From Clitopilus passeckerianus (lineage: Eukaryota > Basidiomycota > Agaricomycetes > Agaricales > Entolomataceae): a DNA stretch of 64,000 bases. This document shows, one piece after another, positions 12,184-22,118 of this stretch. The notes under the pieces are model-generated. The model saw nothing but the letters and a program-made list of their open reading frames with translations. It had not been told where the DNA came from and did no database searches. The stretch is from assembly GCA_944990035.1 (NCBI GenBank), contig CALYLX010000058.1:62001-126000 (forward strand), written 5' to 3'. Each line of letters opens with the position of its first letter. Within the stretch, counting starts at the first letter, position 1. The position numbers and the translations under genes were made by a program.

Positions 12184-13284
12184 CATTCTGGTAGGTCTTG
12201 AAAATTGTCATGTTTGCAGTATAAGATCTCAATCGAGTGTAGGCCGAGGCGACTTCAGATGGCGCATGGAAGAGAGTTATTTCACTGCAGTGGTTTTGCA
12301 CCTCAGGCTATCACTCGGTTAGGTTGGCCTCAATATTTATTATGACTTAGAACCCCAAGCTAGTAGCACAGACTGTGCTCCTAGGCTTGGGGTTCAGGAA
12401 GCTCAATGTCAGAAACTCTACAACTCAGTGCACGATTGTGCAGGCCAATAAATTATGGGATGAAAAACGAGTGTGTACAATATGTATAGAAAAAGCGAGA
12501 TAAAGGTAGGATGCAAACGACCAACAGCAGTATAACGAGGCGCCAGAAAATGACTGTTCCAACCTCAGTATGACCAAAATCAAGAGCGAAGAAGGTACAT
12601 ATGTGGCCGTCTGTCAGCCTGAGTGTCGGTTACAGTGACACTGTGACAGGAAACAAGCCAACATTTGTTGCCCTAAAGTTCGCTTTAGAAATGCAAATAT
12701 AATTCCAAATTTGATCAAGATTTGTCCGATTTCCCAAAATGTTTGTAAAATGACAGATCTTACCACAAATAGTAAGAAAATGAAAAATCTGAAGTGTTAA
12801 GTAAGCATATTCTAAATCAAAAATGGCAATATAACAAGGAATCTTATACAACAATAATGGTAGAACGCAAACACTCGACAGCTGTATCGTGAAGGGAGAA
12901 AGATCCACCTAATTGTGGGTGGGAAAAAAGCGTACAGTAAGTATGGAGAAGGTACAGTAAGTATGGCTCTTTCCAATTTTTGTGGGTTGATGAAGATGTG
13001 TAGCATGAACGTGATCGTGATGTGGTGTGTACAGTGTTGACAGACTTCCACTACTGACTAAAATCTCATCAACGTTTCCGAGTCCAAACAGGACCTCACA
13101 ACGCTTGTCCTTCAAGTGTGTCCTCCTTTCATCGAAACAGACACACCTTTCAGGCTCTCGTTCATGCCTTTTGGATAAGAGACATTGGCAGTTGCTGACG
13201 AGCTTGTCGAGAACTAGGAAAGCTGTGGTCCAATCATCTCATAGTGAAAATTCAGGGCTATTTGGCAATCTGCATTGTGTTGCA
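12184..13284. other. Intergenic region, AT-rich, no gene recognised
   Basis: About 1.1 kb between the second NYN copy and the first HNH-like gene. Frames here are short, and the hydrophobic minus-strand ones come from AT-rich sequence. A short tandem repetition of GTACAGTAAGTATGG occurs at about 12931-12965. The end of the region is the likely promoter of the HNH-like gene. Confidence 0.5.
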
Positions 13285-14478
13285 ATGTCTTGGTCGGAAT
13301 CAAACTCTGATGATGATAGCTCGACAGATTCTAGTCTGGCTACTTCTTCTTGCTCATCAATCTCTGTGTCCGTGCAAGCATGCATCAAATCAGCTGATCC
13401 CAACAGTGGCCGCTGTTTGTTGGAGAACGTTCCAGAAGGCTGTATCATTAACTACGTGCATTGTTTCCCCAAACAAAAAGCTGGTAGGAAGAAGCTGGTA
13501 AGGTTTCACGGCTTTCACACTGTATTTGTCACTAATGTTTTTCAGATAACGAGCCTCGAGTGGCACTGGCGGATGTCAAGAGGCTCGTTAAACTTTGACA
13601 GCTGCTACAACATCTTTTGGGGTATGTCGTAGCGGCTCAATGCTCAAATCACTCACCAACATGCATTTAGCTAGACCTCACCTTCATCACCTCCATGGCC
13701 ACCCAAGGGAATCAGGTTCTTGGATGCTGGTACCAGAAGATCACATCATTGAAATGTATCATGCCACTATTACCAATGACGCTGGGACATACACCACCAC
13801 ACGCGAATCATTTCCGATCATTGAGGTATGGGTTGTATACAGTAGTGAATTACCCTTGTACTGAAACGAGCCTAGAACGGAGAATTCCATTATCGGATTT
13901 TCCCCACAGGTGTCGAGGGAAATATGGTTGATGTGGCCCTAACTCGTCAGACCGCTCACAGACCAGAAGGCTTGCCTGCTTTGCAAAATCACTTCACCGT
14001 TTACATATACCCATACGAAAATATGCCGCTAGTGAAGAGCTATCTTTATCCAAAGTTCGCCATCACTGAAATTAGACGCAAACTGGATGGAATACCAGCT
14101 GGAGTGGCAAGGAATCTTCTCAATGAACATCCTGTCTTCGTGCGCATCTGTGAGATCTGGAGTGCATGGAGTCAACCCTGCCCGGACCCCAACTTTGCAT
14201 CTGGCAAGATGAAAGAAGATTCAGACGCGAGTTCAGATACGAGTTCAGATAACAGTGCTAAGTACACCCCTCCACTGCCTCGAAGACGGCACCCAAATAG
14301 AATCTGGCAACACGCAGATCAAAAGGCACTCTATTCCGATTCTGATGCCTTTAGATCGAAGAAAAGGAAGTGGCGGTCGTTGGAATTATCTGGAAATACC
14401 TTGGAGGACCATACTAACACTTCAGGCGAACGAAAATGGGACTCGGAATCTATTGGAATTTGGGCTGATCAATGTTAG
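13285..14478 (+). CDS. HNH-endonuclease-like protein, copy 1
   Basis: Four exons (13285-13497, 13546-13621, 13671-13825, 13876-14478) join in frame to 348 residues. The acidic Ser-rich N-terminus (MSWSESNSDDDSS) leads to GRCLLENVPEGCIINYVHCFP, then SLEWHWRM...SLNFDSCYNIF and HLHHLHG. The spacing of His, Asn and His fits a degenerate HNH nuclease core seen in many uncharacterised Agaricomycete proteins. A second conserved half follows (TRQTAHRPEG, VYIYPYENMPLVKSYLYPKF) and a basic tail with RRRHPNRIW. Exon 2 is 76 nt, exactly as in the two other copies in this window. Nuclease activity is inferred only from the motif; substrate and localisation are unknown, although the basic tail would suit the nucleus. 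No lesion is seen. Confidence 0.75.
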
Positions 14479-14644
14479 TGCCCAGTGCATTAGAACGACA
14501 CATACAGGCCCCAGGCCCCTGACGCCCTGGGCAGTCTTGCATCGTTTTCGGTTGGATTCAGGAAGTTCCCCATAAATGCAACTAGAGATGAAGGGTTAGT
14601 GGAGTCCACCGGGTTCCTGGTCCTGTGAATGGGATTATGGGGAA

Positions 14645-15107
14645 TGTTAAGCTAGTATTGCTACTCGCTTAAACAAGTATCAAGAGTTCAGCTGCTTAGT
14701 CTTCTACCAGCCTTTGTAGAGACGAGTGAGAGTAAGTGAGCAAGTCGAAGTTAAAGCAAATAGTGATGTATAGGCTTTTAGGTCAAGCTGGGGAAACAAG
14801 ACCAAAAGTGTGAAAGTATTTATACAAGACTGATAGGGCTAAGGGTTGGACATTGCACAGCAATGCTGTGTAAGTAAAAATAAGTATGACTCAGAGCAAG
14901 TCGGGGTAAGAGTCACTATGAGTCATGATGAGTAAATATAGTACAAGTATTTCACGATCGTGAGAATACTGAATAATCAATGTAAGAGGGATGAGTAATG
15001 CACAGCACTGTAGAGTAATCAAGTAAATGTAAGTGGGCCGAAGTAGTAACAGTGAATTAGCAAGAAGGGAAAAAGAGTCCGGATGCATATCCAAGGTAAC
15101 TGTAACA
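14645..15107 (-). repeat. Solo LTR related to the chromovirus LTR
   Basis: This 463 bp block begins TGTTAAG and ends TAACA like the full element's LTRs, and is flanked by GGGAA on both sides (14640-14644 and 15108-15112), a 5 bp target duplication. It shares with those LTRs the core TCACGATCGTGA (14952-14963), TGACTCA and TGAGTCA sites, and a GGGCC...AAGG end segment, but is clearly diverged from them. No internal region lies next to it, so it is the product of LTR-LTR recombination of an older insertion in the same family group. Strand follows the orientation of the full element. Confidence 0.8.
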
Positions 15108-15112
15108 GGGAA

Positions 15113-15496
15113 GCTCTTTGGACCCAGATAATTCCAAAATTAGTCTTACTACTCGGACACGCCATCATCATTTCGCACTCTGATGTGCAAAAAAATAGAG
15201 TTAAAAATTTATTTGATTGGTTGCACGCAGAGGAATGTTACACTGAAATGTTACACTGGGAAACAGTTTATATTGTACAAAGGTCAATGTATCAGCGGGG
15301 AGGGTTTTGTATTGAGGGCCTAGGGGTCAAGAGATTAAGAACATCGATTTCGACTGCAACAGCTTTCAAGTATGCCAGGCATCGATTCGAACCTGAACCC
15401 GTTCTGCTTCCCAGCACATAGCTTATCATGTTCTTGCGACGTCTCTTAAGAGGGGCACAAACCGCCTCAGGAAATGTGTCCACCTGAGGCATCCTT
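15113..15496. other. 3' intergenic region between two convergent HNH-like genes
   Basis: 384 bp downstream of the minus-strand HNH-like copy. A second minus-strand frame (15663-15292) overlaps its C-terminal coding part and extends here; it shows no family motif and is probably incidental. Nothing else is seen. Confidence 0.4.
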
Positions 15497-16585
15497 CTAG
15501 ACTTGGCGTTGGCAATGAGCGCGAGTGCTTCCATGACGACTACTAGTAGTGGGAGTTTGAGGCTCCATGTCGGTCTTCTTGGAGAGTTGCTTTCTAGTAC
15601 TGCAGAGACCAGTGTACTGAGTGTTTGATTTATCGTCGTCACTTCCTCTGTCGCATCCTTCATTGTTGAGAAATGGATTGAAACGTTTCTTGCGTTCCTG
15701 TTTGCGTTCCTCCTTCACCCCGGCCGGCATAGGTGTTGTCCATGCCGCATGGATGGCAAGTAACTTTGCTTGAGTGGCGTCATCGATTGAGTCAAGAGAT
15801 GATAGGTCCGATAAAGTTTTGTTGTTTAGACGAAGACCAGCTGCAAGAATAACAAAGCAGGGGTGCAAGTGGCTCCTGACGAGTGGAAAACTGGGATAGG
15901 GATAGAAGTGGTGTGTAAGGTGCTCCATGCACGTTGGCTTGACAGTAGACTGTACCATGAGGCACACGCCCTCCATTGTGTCTGTCATGGGGATGAACCA
16001 GTAATTGTAGTAAAGTTTCTCGTCCTCGCGCTAGTAAGGACCTTCATCAGCCAGAAGAATAAATCCAATCAATGATACCAACATTTCTTCCAACAGGGTA
16101 CTCGTCAGGCATTGTGAAAGATGCTTTTTTTTTCTGAGAATGGCAGCGTAGTGCATATCCAAAATATAATTCTCCGGCAAGAGTATCCAGGCACCCGGAT
16201 TACAGTCGAGTAAGTAGTGTAGACCTCTGCTACTGTGGCGGAATTTTAATCAGGATCAGTGAACGTTCAGGTATAGGCAATCAAAGACAATTGTATTCAC
16301 ATTTCATAATATTTCTTCTAGTATCAAGATTCAGATCCCGGTACTTGGGTCCCCAATTATACTCAACATTCTCCAGCTAGGAATAGTTCAAGTTAGCGTG
16401 TGTTTATTATTCTGTGAATGTGCGTGACCTCCTACCATTGATTCAGAGCGATTTGGATTAACCATGTGACACCTTGGTATGCAGTGTGCGTACTCCACAC
16501 CACAATCCTGTTTTATCCCGAGGATAAGGCAGTTCCCACCGTTGAAGTTGACACGGTCAACTCTTTTTTTTGCATTAGCTGACAT
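15497..16585 (-). CDS. HNH-endonuclease-like protein, copy 3, with a one-base frameshift in exon 3
   Basis: The minus-strand gene has exons 16585-16436, 16376-16301, 16224-16083 and 16030-15497. Exon 1 gives NGGNCLILG...VEYAHCIPRC, exon 2 (76 nt, as in the other copies) gives YRDLNLDTRRNIM, exon 3 gives CLHYLLDCNPGAWILLPENY, exon 4 gives YNYWFIPMTDTMEG...HFYPYPSFPLVRSHLHPCF. These align stepwise with copies 1 and 2. Exon 3 is 142 nt, whereas the paralogues have 155; the lengths differ by 13, not a multiple of three. The frame breaks at a run of nine A (plus-strand T run at about 16125-16133), after which the expected continuation (ASFTMPDEYPVGRN) lies in the next frame. So either one A is missing in the assembly or the gene is freshly broken. 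Acceptors use AG after GAG (exon 3). Confidence 0.6.
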
Positions 16586-16866
16586 GGTAGGTGATTTTGC
16601 GCTCTTATCATTGGTGTCGGGTGTTGAATCCGCATAAACGATTGGTTGTGCATTAAGCCAAGGCGTAGTAGGAGCCTAAGGCTGTATGGGCAACTCCTCT
16701 GCTGCAGACTGCTCCTCTGCTGGAGACTCGTCAGAGCTTTGTGGCAGAGCTCGAAAGGGGACTGGCTTTGGCATGGTACAGTGTTGGGGGGACAGTTGCA
16801 GGAAAGGTTGGGAAAGGGTTACTAGGAAAGGGCAACCAGAGGGTGGTGGAGAATTGGGTGAATTAG

Positions 16867-16871
16867 GGTGA
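16867..16871. repeat. Target site duplication, left copy (GGTGA)
   Basis: GGTGA directly precedes the TG of the left LTR and is repeated after the CA of the right LTR at 24125-24129. A 5 bp duplication is usual for Ty3/gypsy integrases. Confidence 0.9.
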
Positions 16872-17357
16872 TGTTAAGGCAGAGCCTAACAACTTTAGGT
16901 AATACTGTTTACGCTCGATGTCTTTGATAAACAAAGACAGAGATTTGTCAGCAGCTGCGGCTGTACTGACGACCTGGTGAGATTGACGAAGCAAGGGACT
17001 TAAAGGCGAAGTAGAGAACTAAGCAGTTAGGTAGATTGCCTAGGTCAAGCTGAGGAGCCTTGACCAAATGGTACAGGTTTATATACCTATCTAGTAGTTC
17101 TAAATATAGCACATGCGCAGCATGCTGAGTAAGTAATGAGTCATGCGCAGCATGATGAGTAAGTACATGAGTCAGTATGACTCAATGCGAGTCAGAAAGA
17201 GTCAGATAAGGTATAAGTCTCTCACGATCGTGAGAGATGCGGAGTAAGCATGGAAAAAGATGAAAAATGCGCAGTGATGCGCAGCATATGTGAGTAATCG
17301 TGCATAGGTAAGCGGGCCAGGGTATGTAAGGAGAAACATGTAAGCAAAATCATAACA
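16872..17357 (-). repeat. 3' LTR (left in the window)
   Basis: 486 bp, starts TGTTAAGGCAGAG and ends AAATCATAACA. It matches 23639-24124 base for base except 17319. It contains an imperfect duplication of about 30 bp (ATGCGCAGCATG...GAGTAAGTA...GAGTC) and the regulatory cluster listed separately. Confidence 0.95.
17137..17237. promoter_or_regulatory. bZIP-type sites and a 20-bp perfect palindrome in the LTR
   Basis: TGAGTCA occurs at 17137-17143 and 17168-17174, and TGACTCA at 17178-17184, followed by two further GAGTCAG half-like repeats. TCTCTCACGATCGTGAGAGA at 17218-17237 is a perfect inverted repeat. TGA(G/C)TCA is the core bound by AP-1/Gcn4 type bZIP factors. The same arrangement is at 23904-24004 in the 5' LTR and, diverged, in the solo LTR. 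A role in LTR transcription is inference. Confidence 0.55.
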
Positions 17358-17372
17358 TTACCCTCTCGCTAT
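17358..17372 (-). other. Candidate polypurine tract
   Basis: On the minus strand the internal region ends AGCGAGAGGGTAA directly before the TG of the 3' LTR. A purine-rich tract at this place primes plus-strand DNA synthesis in LTR retroelements; position and composition fit, with one T near its end. Confidence 0.5.
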
Positions 17373-17390
17373 CGTTGAAGTCTCCTGACT

Positions 17391-18254
17391 TCAATTCCTT
17401 CCTTTGAAGTGACGGTCTATGCCCTTGTGGTAGCGTTGTGGGCAGCTAACCGGGTAATGGCCTGGGCCACGATGATGGCACAGACGACACACAAAACGAA
17501 AGCAATGACACTGTCGGTGTCTGCCTCCACAAATGTAGCATCTGAACCATCTGGGTGGTGGTGGTCTGTTGGCAAGGTATCCGGTGCGCGGCGCCTTCTG
17601 GGACGATACTGTCGAGGGGGAAGGTTCACCAGCGTTGGTGAGTCGGACTCTGGTGGGCTTTCGAATGCGGAGAGGTATGGCGTTGGAGGGTTTGCCATTG
17701 GGATTGATGTTTTCCTTGTTGTCGTTCTGTTCTTTTTTGACAAAGGGGTTATGTTTTATTTTTGCGGCGGTGTGTAAATTGGTGACGGGAGGAAATGCTC
17801 GTAGGGTTCCGCAAACTTGACGTGCAGTGAGGATCGTGACTTCCTCTTCTTGACTTTCCTCAGGCCCCCAGGGATTGGAGGCAAGGGTTTCGAAGTCTGT
17901 CTCCTCTGGGTTGTTGAACCAGTTTTGTCGTTCGGGGAAGAATTCGTCGAGGAAAGCTGTTCCTCCAATAGCAAAGAAGAGGTCTGTGAGGGTCTCCTCC
18001 GTTTCTCGATCAACTTTGTCCAAAAGTTGATCAAGATCGTCAGTGGTTTTCGCAAATTGGTGGCGCAGACGAGCCACTTCGTTGCGAGTTTCGGTTCGTC
18101 GGTTTTGGTAGAGGGTTCCTTGTTCTCCCACAGCGGTGAGAGGGTTGTTGTTGCTGCTCCAGGCAGTATGCGTACGGAGCGCCGTAATAGCGGTATCGGA
18201 TTTGAAGGTGTTGCGGATGATGGTGCGGTCGTAGGAAGAGGCATTTTGAGACAT
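17391..18254 (-). CDS. Extra retrotransposon ORF with Cys/His cluster, downstream of integrase
   Basis: An intact 287-codon frame begins 38 bp after the integrase-chromodomain stop and ends just before the 3' LTR. The N-terminal half is predicted helical and charged (NEVARLRHQF...LDQLLDKVDRETEETL). The middle is Lys/Asn/Pro-rich. The C-terminus has RWFRCYICGGRHRQCHCF followed by CRLCHHRGPGHYPVSCP, a dense set of Cys and His that looks like two linked zinc knuckles. Standard chromoviruses end with integrase, so this is an accessory ORF. It might be a second nucleic-acid-binding Gag-like protein or an Env-position relict. The conserved-looking open frame in a young element suggests it is functional; the function is not known to me. 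Confidence 0.75.
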   Translation of the reverse strand: MSQNASSYDRTIIRNTFKSDTAITALRTHTAWSSNNNPLTAVGEQGTLYQNRRTETRNEVARLRHQFAKTTDDLDQLLDKVDRETEETLTDLFFAIGGTAFLDEFFPERQNWFNNPEETDFETLASNPWGPEESQEEEVTILTARQVCGTLRAFPPVTNLHTAAKIKHNPFVKKEQNDNKENINPNGKPSNAIPLRIRKPTRVRLTNAGEPSPSTVSSQKAPRTGYLANRPPPPRWFRCYICGGRHRQCHCFRFVCRLCHHRGPGHYPVSCPQRYHKGIDRHFKGRN

Positions 18255-18292
18255 TGTTATATAGTGGATGTGAGTGGGTTTGCTATGTGGTG

Positions 18293-19964
18293 TCAGGTGA
18301 GTTTCTTCCTCTTTTTATACTCGGTGAGTATTTCCTTGGCGTTCCGCAGTTCCGACTCGGGCATCCATTCGTTGTCCGCTGATGGCCATCCCTTCCATTT
18401 TACGAGGTATCTGTGTCGCCCTTTGCCTTGTTTCTGATGGGCCACAATTGCTTCTATTTCGTATTCTTCTATTCCGTCGATTTCGTCAGGTGGCGGTTTA
18501 GAGAAGCTGGGTCCATGCGCTTTGGTGGAGATGTAACGGGTGAGAAGTGACGCGTGAATCACCGGGTGGATCTTCCATCGTCTTGGCAGGTCGAGTTTAT
18601 AGGTCAGGTGTCCTTTTACCTCGAGTATCTTGAAGGGTCCTTCTCGTTTGGGTGCTAGTTTCTTGGAGATGTTTCCTTGATTGAGATTTGTGGCTTCTAA
18701 CCACACCTTTTCTCCGACTTTGAATGGGGTGAACTGTCGTGTGATCTTCTCTGCCATGCGTTGCGCAGCAAGTGCATGTGCAGCATTTGCTTCATCGCGT
18801 GCTAGCAGAAGTTCCTTGATCCGTTTGTCAACTGCGGGAATTTTGCTAGTGGGAGCAATTGATGGGAGTGCAGGTGGTTCGTATCCCATCATTAGGTAGA
18901 ATGGGGTTCGTTTGGTGACAGAGTGTGTTCGGCTGTTGTAGGAGAATTCTAGAGTGGTAATCCATTTGGACCAGGATTCGGGGTTCTGTGCACAGAAGAT
19001 GCGGAGATAGGCATCAATCTCCTGATTGATCCTTTCTGTCGCACCATCGGTTTGTGGGTGGTAGGCGGTGCTCATGTTGAGCTTGATTCCAAGGAGTCGT
19101 CCCATTTCTTGGAAAACTTTAGAGGCGAATTGAGGTCCTCTGTCTGAAATTCCTTTGTCGGGGAGTCCAAAGCGACGGTAAACGTTGTCAATGTAGGCGT
19201 TTGCAGTTCCTGTGGCGTCGATTTTCTTTGTGCAAGGGATGAAAATTGCCCCCTTCGTAGCTCCATGGTCGACCACAGCCATAATGCTATCGAAACCATC
19301 ACTCTCTGGGAGATCCGTGTGAAAATCGTACGTCACTAGCGAAAATGGCCTAGTGGTTTCGGATTTGATGGGCATTAATGGTGGAGCGGTGGGGTGGCGA
19401 TTGATTTTCATTTGCTGGCACATTGCACAGCCCTGCACAAAGTTCTTGATGAACACTGACATCCCTGGCCACCAGTAGTCCTTCCGGACTTTTTCCAGTG
19501 TCCCAAATTGTCCAGGGTGTCCTGCGCTGGGTAGATCGTGATAACGTTGGACTATCTTCCTTCGGAGGTCTTCGTCATCTGGTACCACACACTTGTCCTT
19601 GTAGTACAAGATGCCATCGTCAAATTTCCAGTCTTCCAGGTTTGATCGGATTGGTGGGGGTCCGTCTTCTTTGGCGGTGCGAATGGCGTCAACAATCAGT
19701 TTGTCATTGACCATCTTGTGTACAATTTCGTCCTTTAGTTCAATGTCAATTGAGCGAAGGAAGAGCTTGTCGGGGAGGAGAATGATGTCTTCGTTGTCGG
19801 TGTCTTCACCTGGGATGTGGTCTGGTCGTCGAGATAGTGCGTCAGATTGTATCATCTTTGCACCAGGGGTGTGTACAAGTTTGATGTTAAACTGGGATAG
19901 CATCAAATTCCATCTTGCTTGTCGTCGGTTCAACTTCCGGGCTTCTCGGAAGTATGTGAGGTTT
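18293..19964 (-). CDS. Pol C-terminal part: end of RNase H, integrase and chromodomain
   Basis: The frame opens in the last part of RNase H/connection (RRQARWNLMLSQFNIKLVHTPG...ALSRRPD). It continues with the integrase HHCC-like zinc region (H...H...CAMCQQMK), catalytic core (VTYDFHTDLP first Asp, ISDRGPQFAS second Asp, ATERINQEIDAYL Glu), and a GPF/Y-like segment (KREGPFKILE). It ends with a chromodomain: YEIEAIVAHQKQ...RYLVKWKGWPSADNEWMPESEL. It is in the -1 frame relative to the upstream pol ORF; the break is at an AAAA run (plus-strand TTTT 19962-19965), where one more A would restore continuity. The chromodomain would direct integration to modified chromatin. Confidence 0.9.
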
Positions 19965-22118
19965 TGTGATCGGATAGAATCACGACTGAATGTTGGGATC
20001 CATGGAAGTAGTGTCGCCAGGTTTCTAATGCGCGGATAATGCCTAGAAGTTCTCGGTCGTAGATTTCATAGTTCCGTTCTGTTTCCGAGAACGATTTAGA
20101 TATGAAACCACATGGGTGCCATGATCCGTTGGCGTCACGTTGTTGTAGGACTGCTCCTGTTGCATGTTTTGAGGCGTCGCTTTCCACCACAAATGGCTTC
20201 GTGGGGTCAGGCATCAGCAACACAGGCGCTTCCAGGAATTTGTCTTTCAGGGTAGTGAAAGCTTTGTGACATTCATTGGTCCATTCCCACTTCTTGTCTT
20301 TCTTGGTGAGTTCGTTCAGCGGTTTGGCAATTTCCGCATATTTTCCGATGAACCTGCGGTAAAAGTTTCCGAATCCTAGGAATGATCGGACTTCCTTTAC
20401 TGTAGTTGGCGTAGGCCAGTCGCGCATCCCTGCAAGTTTGACAGGGTCCATGGAGATCTTGTTTGGTTCAATGATGAACCCAAGGTATTCCACTCTTGTG
20501 GTGTCAAATTGGCATTTCTCTGCTTTGAGGTAGAGATCGTTGTTTTGTAGTCTTTGTAAGACTCTGCGTGTGCGTTCTCGGTGTTTTTCTGGATCGTTGG
20601 AGAAGATGAGGATGTCGTCCATGTAGATGATGACCCATCCTTCGTCTATCATGTCTCGGAAAAGGTGGTTCATCATTGCTTGGAAGGTACCGGGTGAGTT
20701 CATTAGTCCAAAGAACATCACCATTGGTTCAAATAACCCTCGGTTGGTCTTGAACGCTGCTTTCCATTGGTCACCATCTTTGATGCGGATGTTGTGATAT
20801 CCCCATCGAATGTCGAGTTTGGTGAAGACAGTTGCTCCTTTGAGTTTATCGATGAGTTTGCTAGCCAGCGGTAAGGGGTAAGCGTTAGGTATTGTTCCTT
20901 CGTTGAGTCGTCGGTAATCCTGACATGGTCTCAGGGCTTCCGAGTCTTTCTTTGCAACGAAGAAGAACGGAGATGCTTGTGGGGAGTTGGATTCTCGGAT
21001 GTATCCTTTGGCTAGATTTTCCTTGAGAAACTCGTCGAGTTTTTCTTGCTCTAAGGGGCTGAGCGGATAGACCTTGCAGTCTTTTGGCACGAAATCTGTC
21101 TTCAGATCTATGGCGTGATCCCAGGGTCGGCTTGGTGGGAATCGTTCGGATGCTGCTTTCTCAAAGACTTTTCTGTAGTCTTGAAGATAGTCGGGGATGA
21201 TTTCGTCAAGGGATTTCTTTGGTTCCTTATCTTCTCGTTTATGTTCCAGAGCTTGCGAAATTGATGTTTTCGCACGTATCCACACCTGCTGTGTGTGGTG
21301 TCTGGTTGCTGGATGGTGTGTTACCACCGTCTGTCGTATTGTGGTAGTTGGCCTGATTGGCCCGTACACAAGGTAATCCTTTGTGTGTTCCTGCGTAAGT
21401 GGGGGTTCCTCCTTGGTGAATATTCCGACTGCCGGTTCGTTCTGGCAGTATGCGATGAGAAAATCTTCATTGATCTCTTCTCCGTCTTCGACTATTCGGA
21501 AATAGTCGCTAAGTCCTTCTGATTTTCCGGGATTCTCTTTGGAACAATCAGGTGCTGGGGTAGGTGGCGTGTTTTCCTCTAGTAGTTGTTCTCGGATGGC
21601 TCTCATCCGCTTGATGTCTACTGCTCGCATCAATGTTTGCGACAGTCGTTGGGTAATGCGTGATTCGTCGATTTCGAGTGTGCCGTCGCTCCACAATATG
21701 ATTGGATCTACCTGTTTTAGCCAGGGTAATCCAAAAATCAGGTGGTCTTTCCCGAGTCCAGTGACAAAACATCTTTCCTTGATGATGGCTGTCCCTATCT
21801 TGGCAATGACCCAGGTAAAGTGGGTAATAGTTCCTTGTTTGTTCAGGGTGCCATCAACATTTCGTGCTGTAATTGGTTGTCGGAGTGGGAGTAGCGGGAG
21901 GTGATGTGTCTTGGCAAAGACGGAGTCGATAAATGACCCTTGCGCTCCAGAGTCAATGAGAGCTTTTGTGCCGGCGATTGTTGTATTTCCATCTAGGGGG
22001 TCTTGTAGAGAGATTGGGATACGCATAGATTCAGCATAAAAATCAGTAGCTACAAGTACACTGGAAATATCAATCGGGCGAGGAAGTACTGACGTCGGCT
22101 TTGCAGTCTTCCTCTTTA
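19930..22118 (-). CDS. Pol N-terminal part: protease, reverse transcriptase, RNase H
   Basis: The first ATG is at 22026, but the frame is open from the gag stop, so it is probably entered by -1 frameshifting at 22119-22125. Order: aspartic protease (ALIDSGAQGSFID), reverse transcriptase with YPLP, FTKLDIRWGYHNI, FGLMNSPGTFQ and the YMDDIL catalytic motif, then RNase H (FVVESDASKHATGAVL, HPCGFISKSFSETE, YDRELLGI). It ends at a stop (19930-19932) ten codons after ILSDHK because of the one-base loss at 19962-19965. The family normally has RNase H and integrase in one frame, so the break disables this copy unless it is a sequencing error. Confidence 0.95.

Noticed and set aside
15365..15395. Minus-strand GGTTCGAATC as a tRNA T-arm
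   Set aside because: The flanking bases do not form a 5-bp T-stem and no D-arm or acceptor partner is seen upstream.
16686..16871. Small plus-strand frame ending at the retroelement
   Set aside because: Low complexity, no motif, and it ends by chance at the insertion site in a region that is the 5' flank of an HNH-like gene.
19962..19965. Programmed -1 frameshift between RNase H and integrase
   Set aside because: No X XXY YYZ heptamer in the pol frame; an A-run one base short explains it better as an indel.
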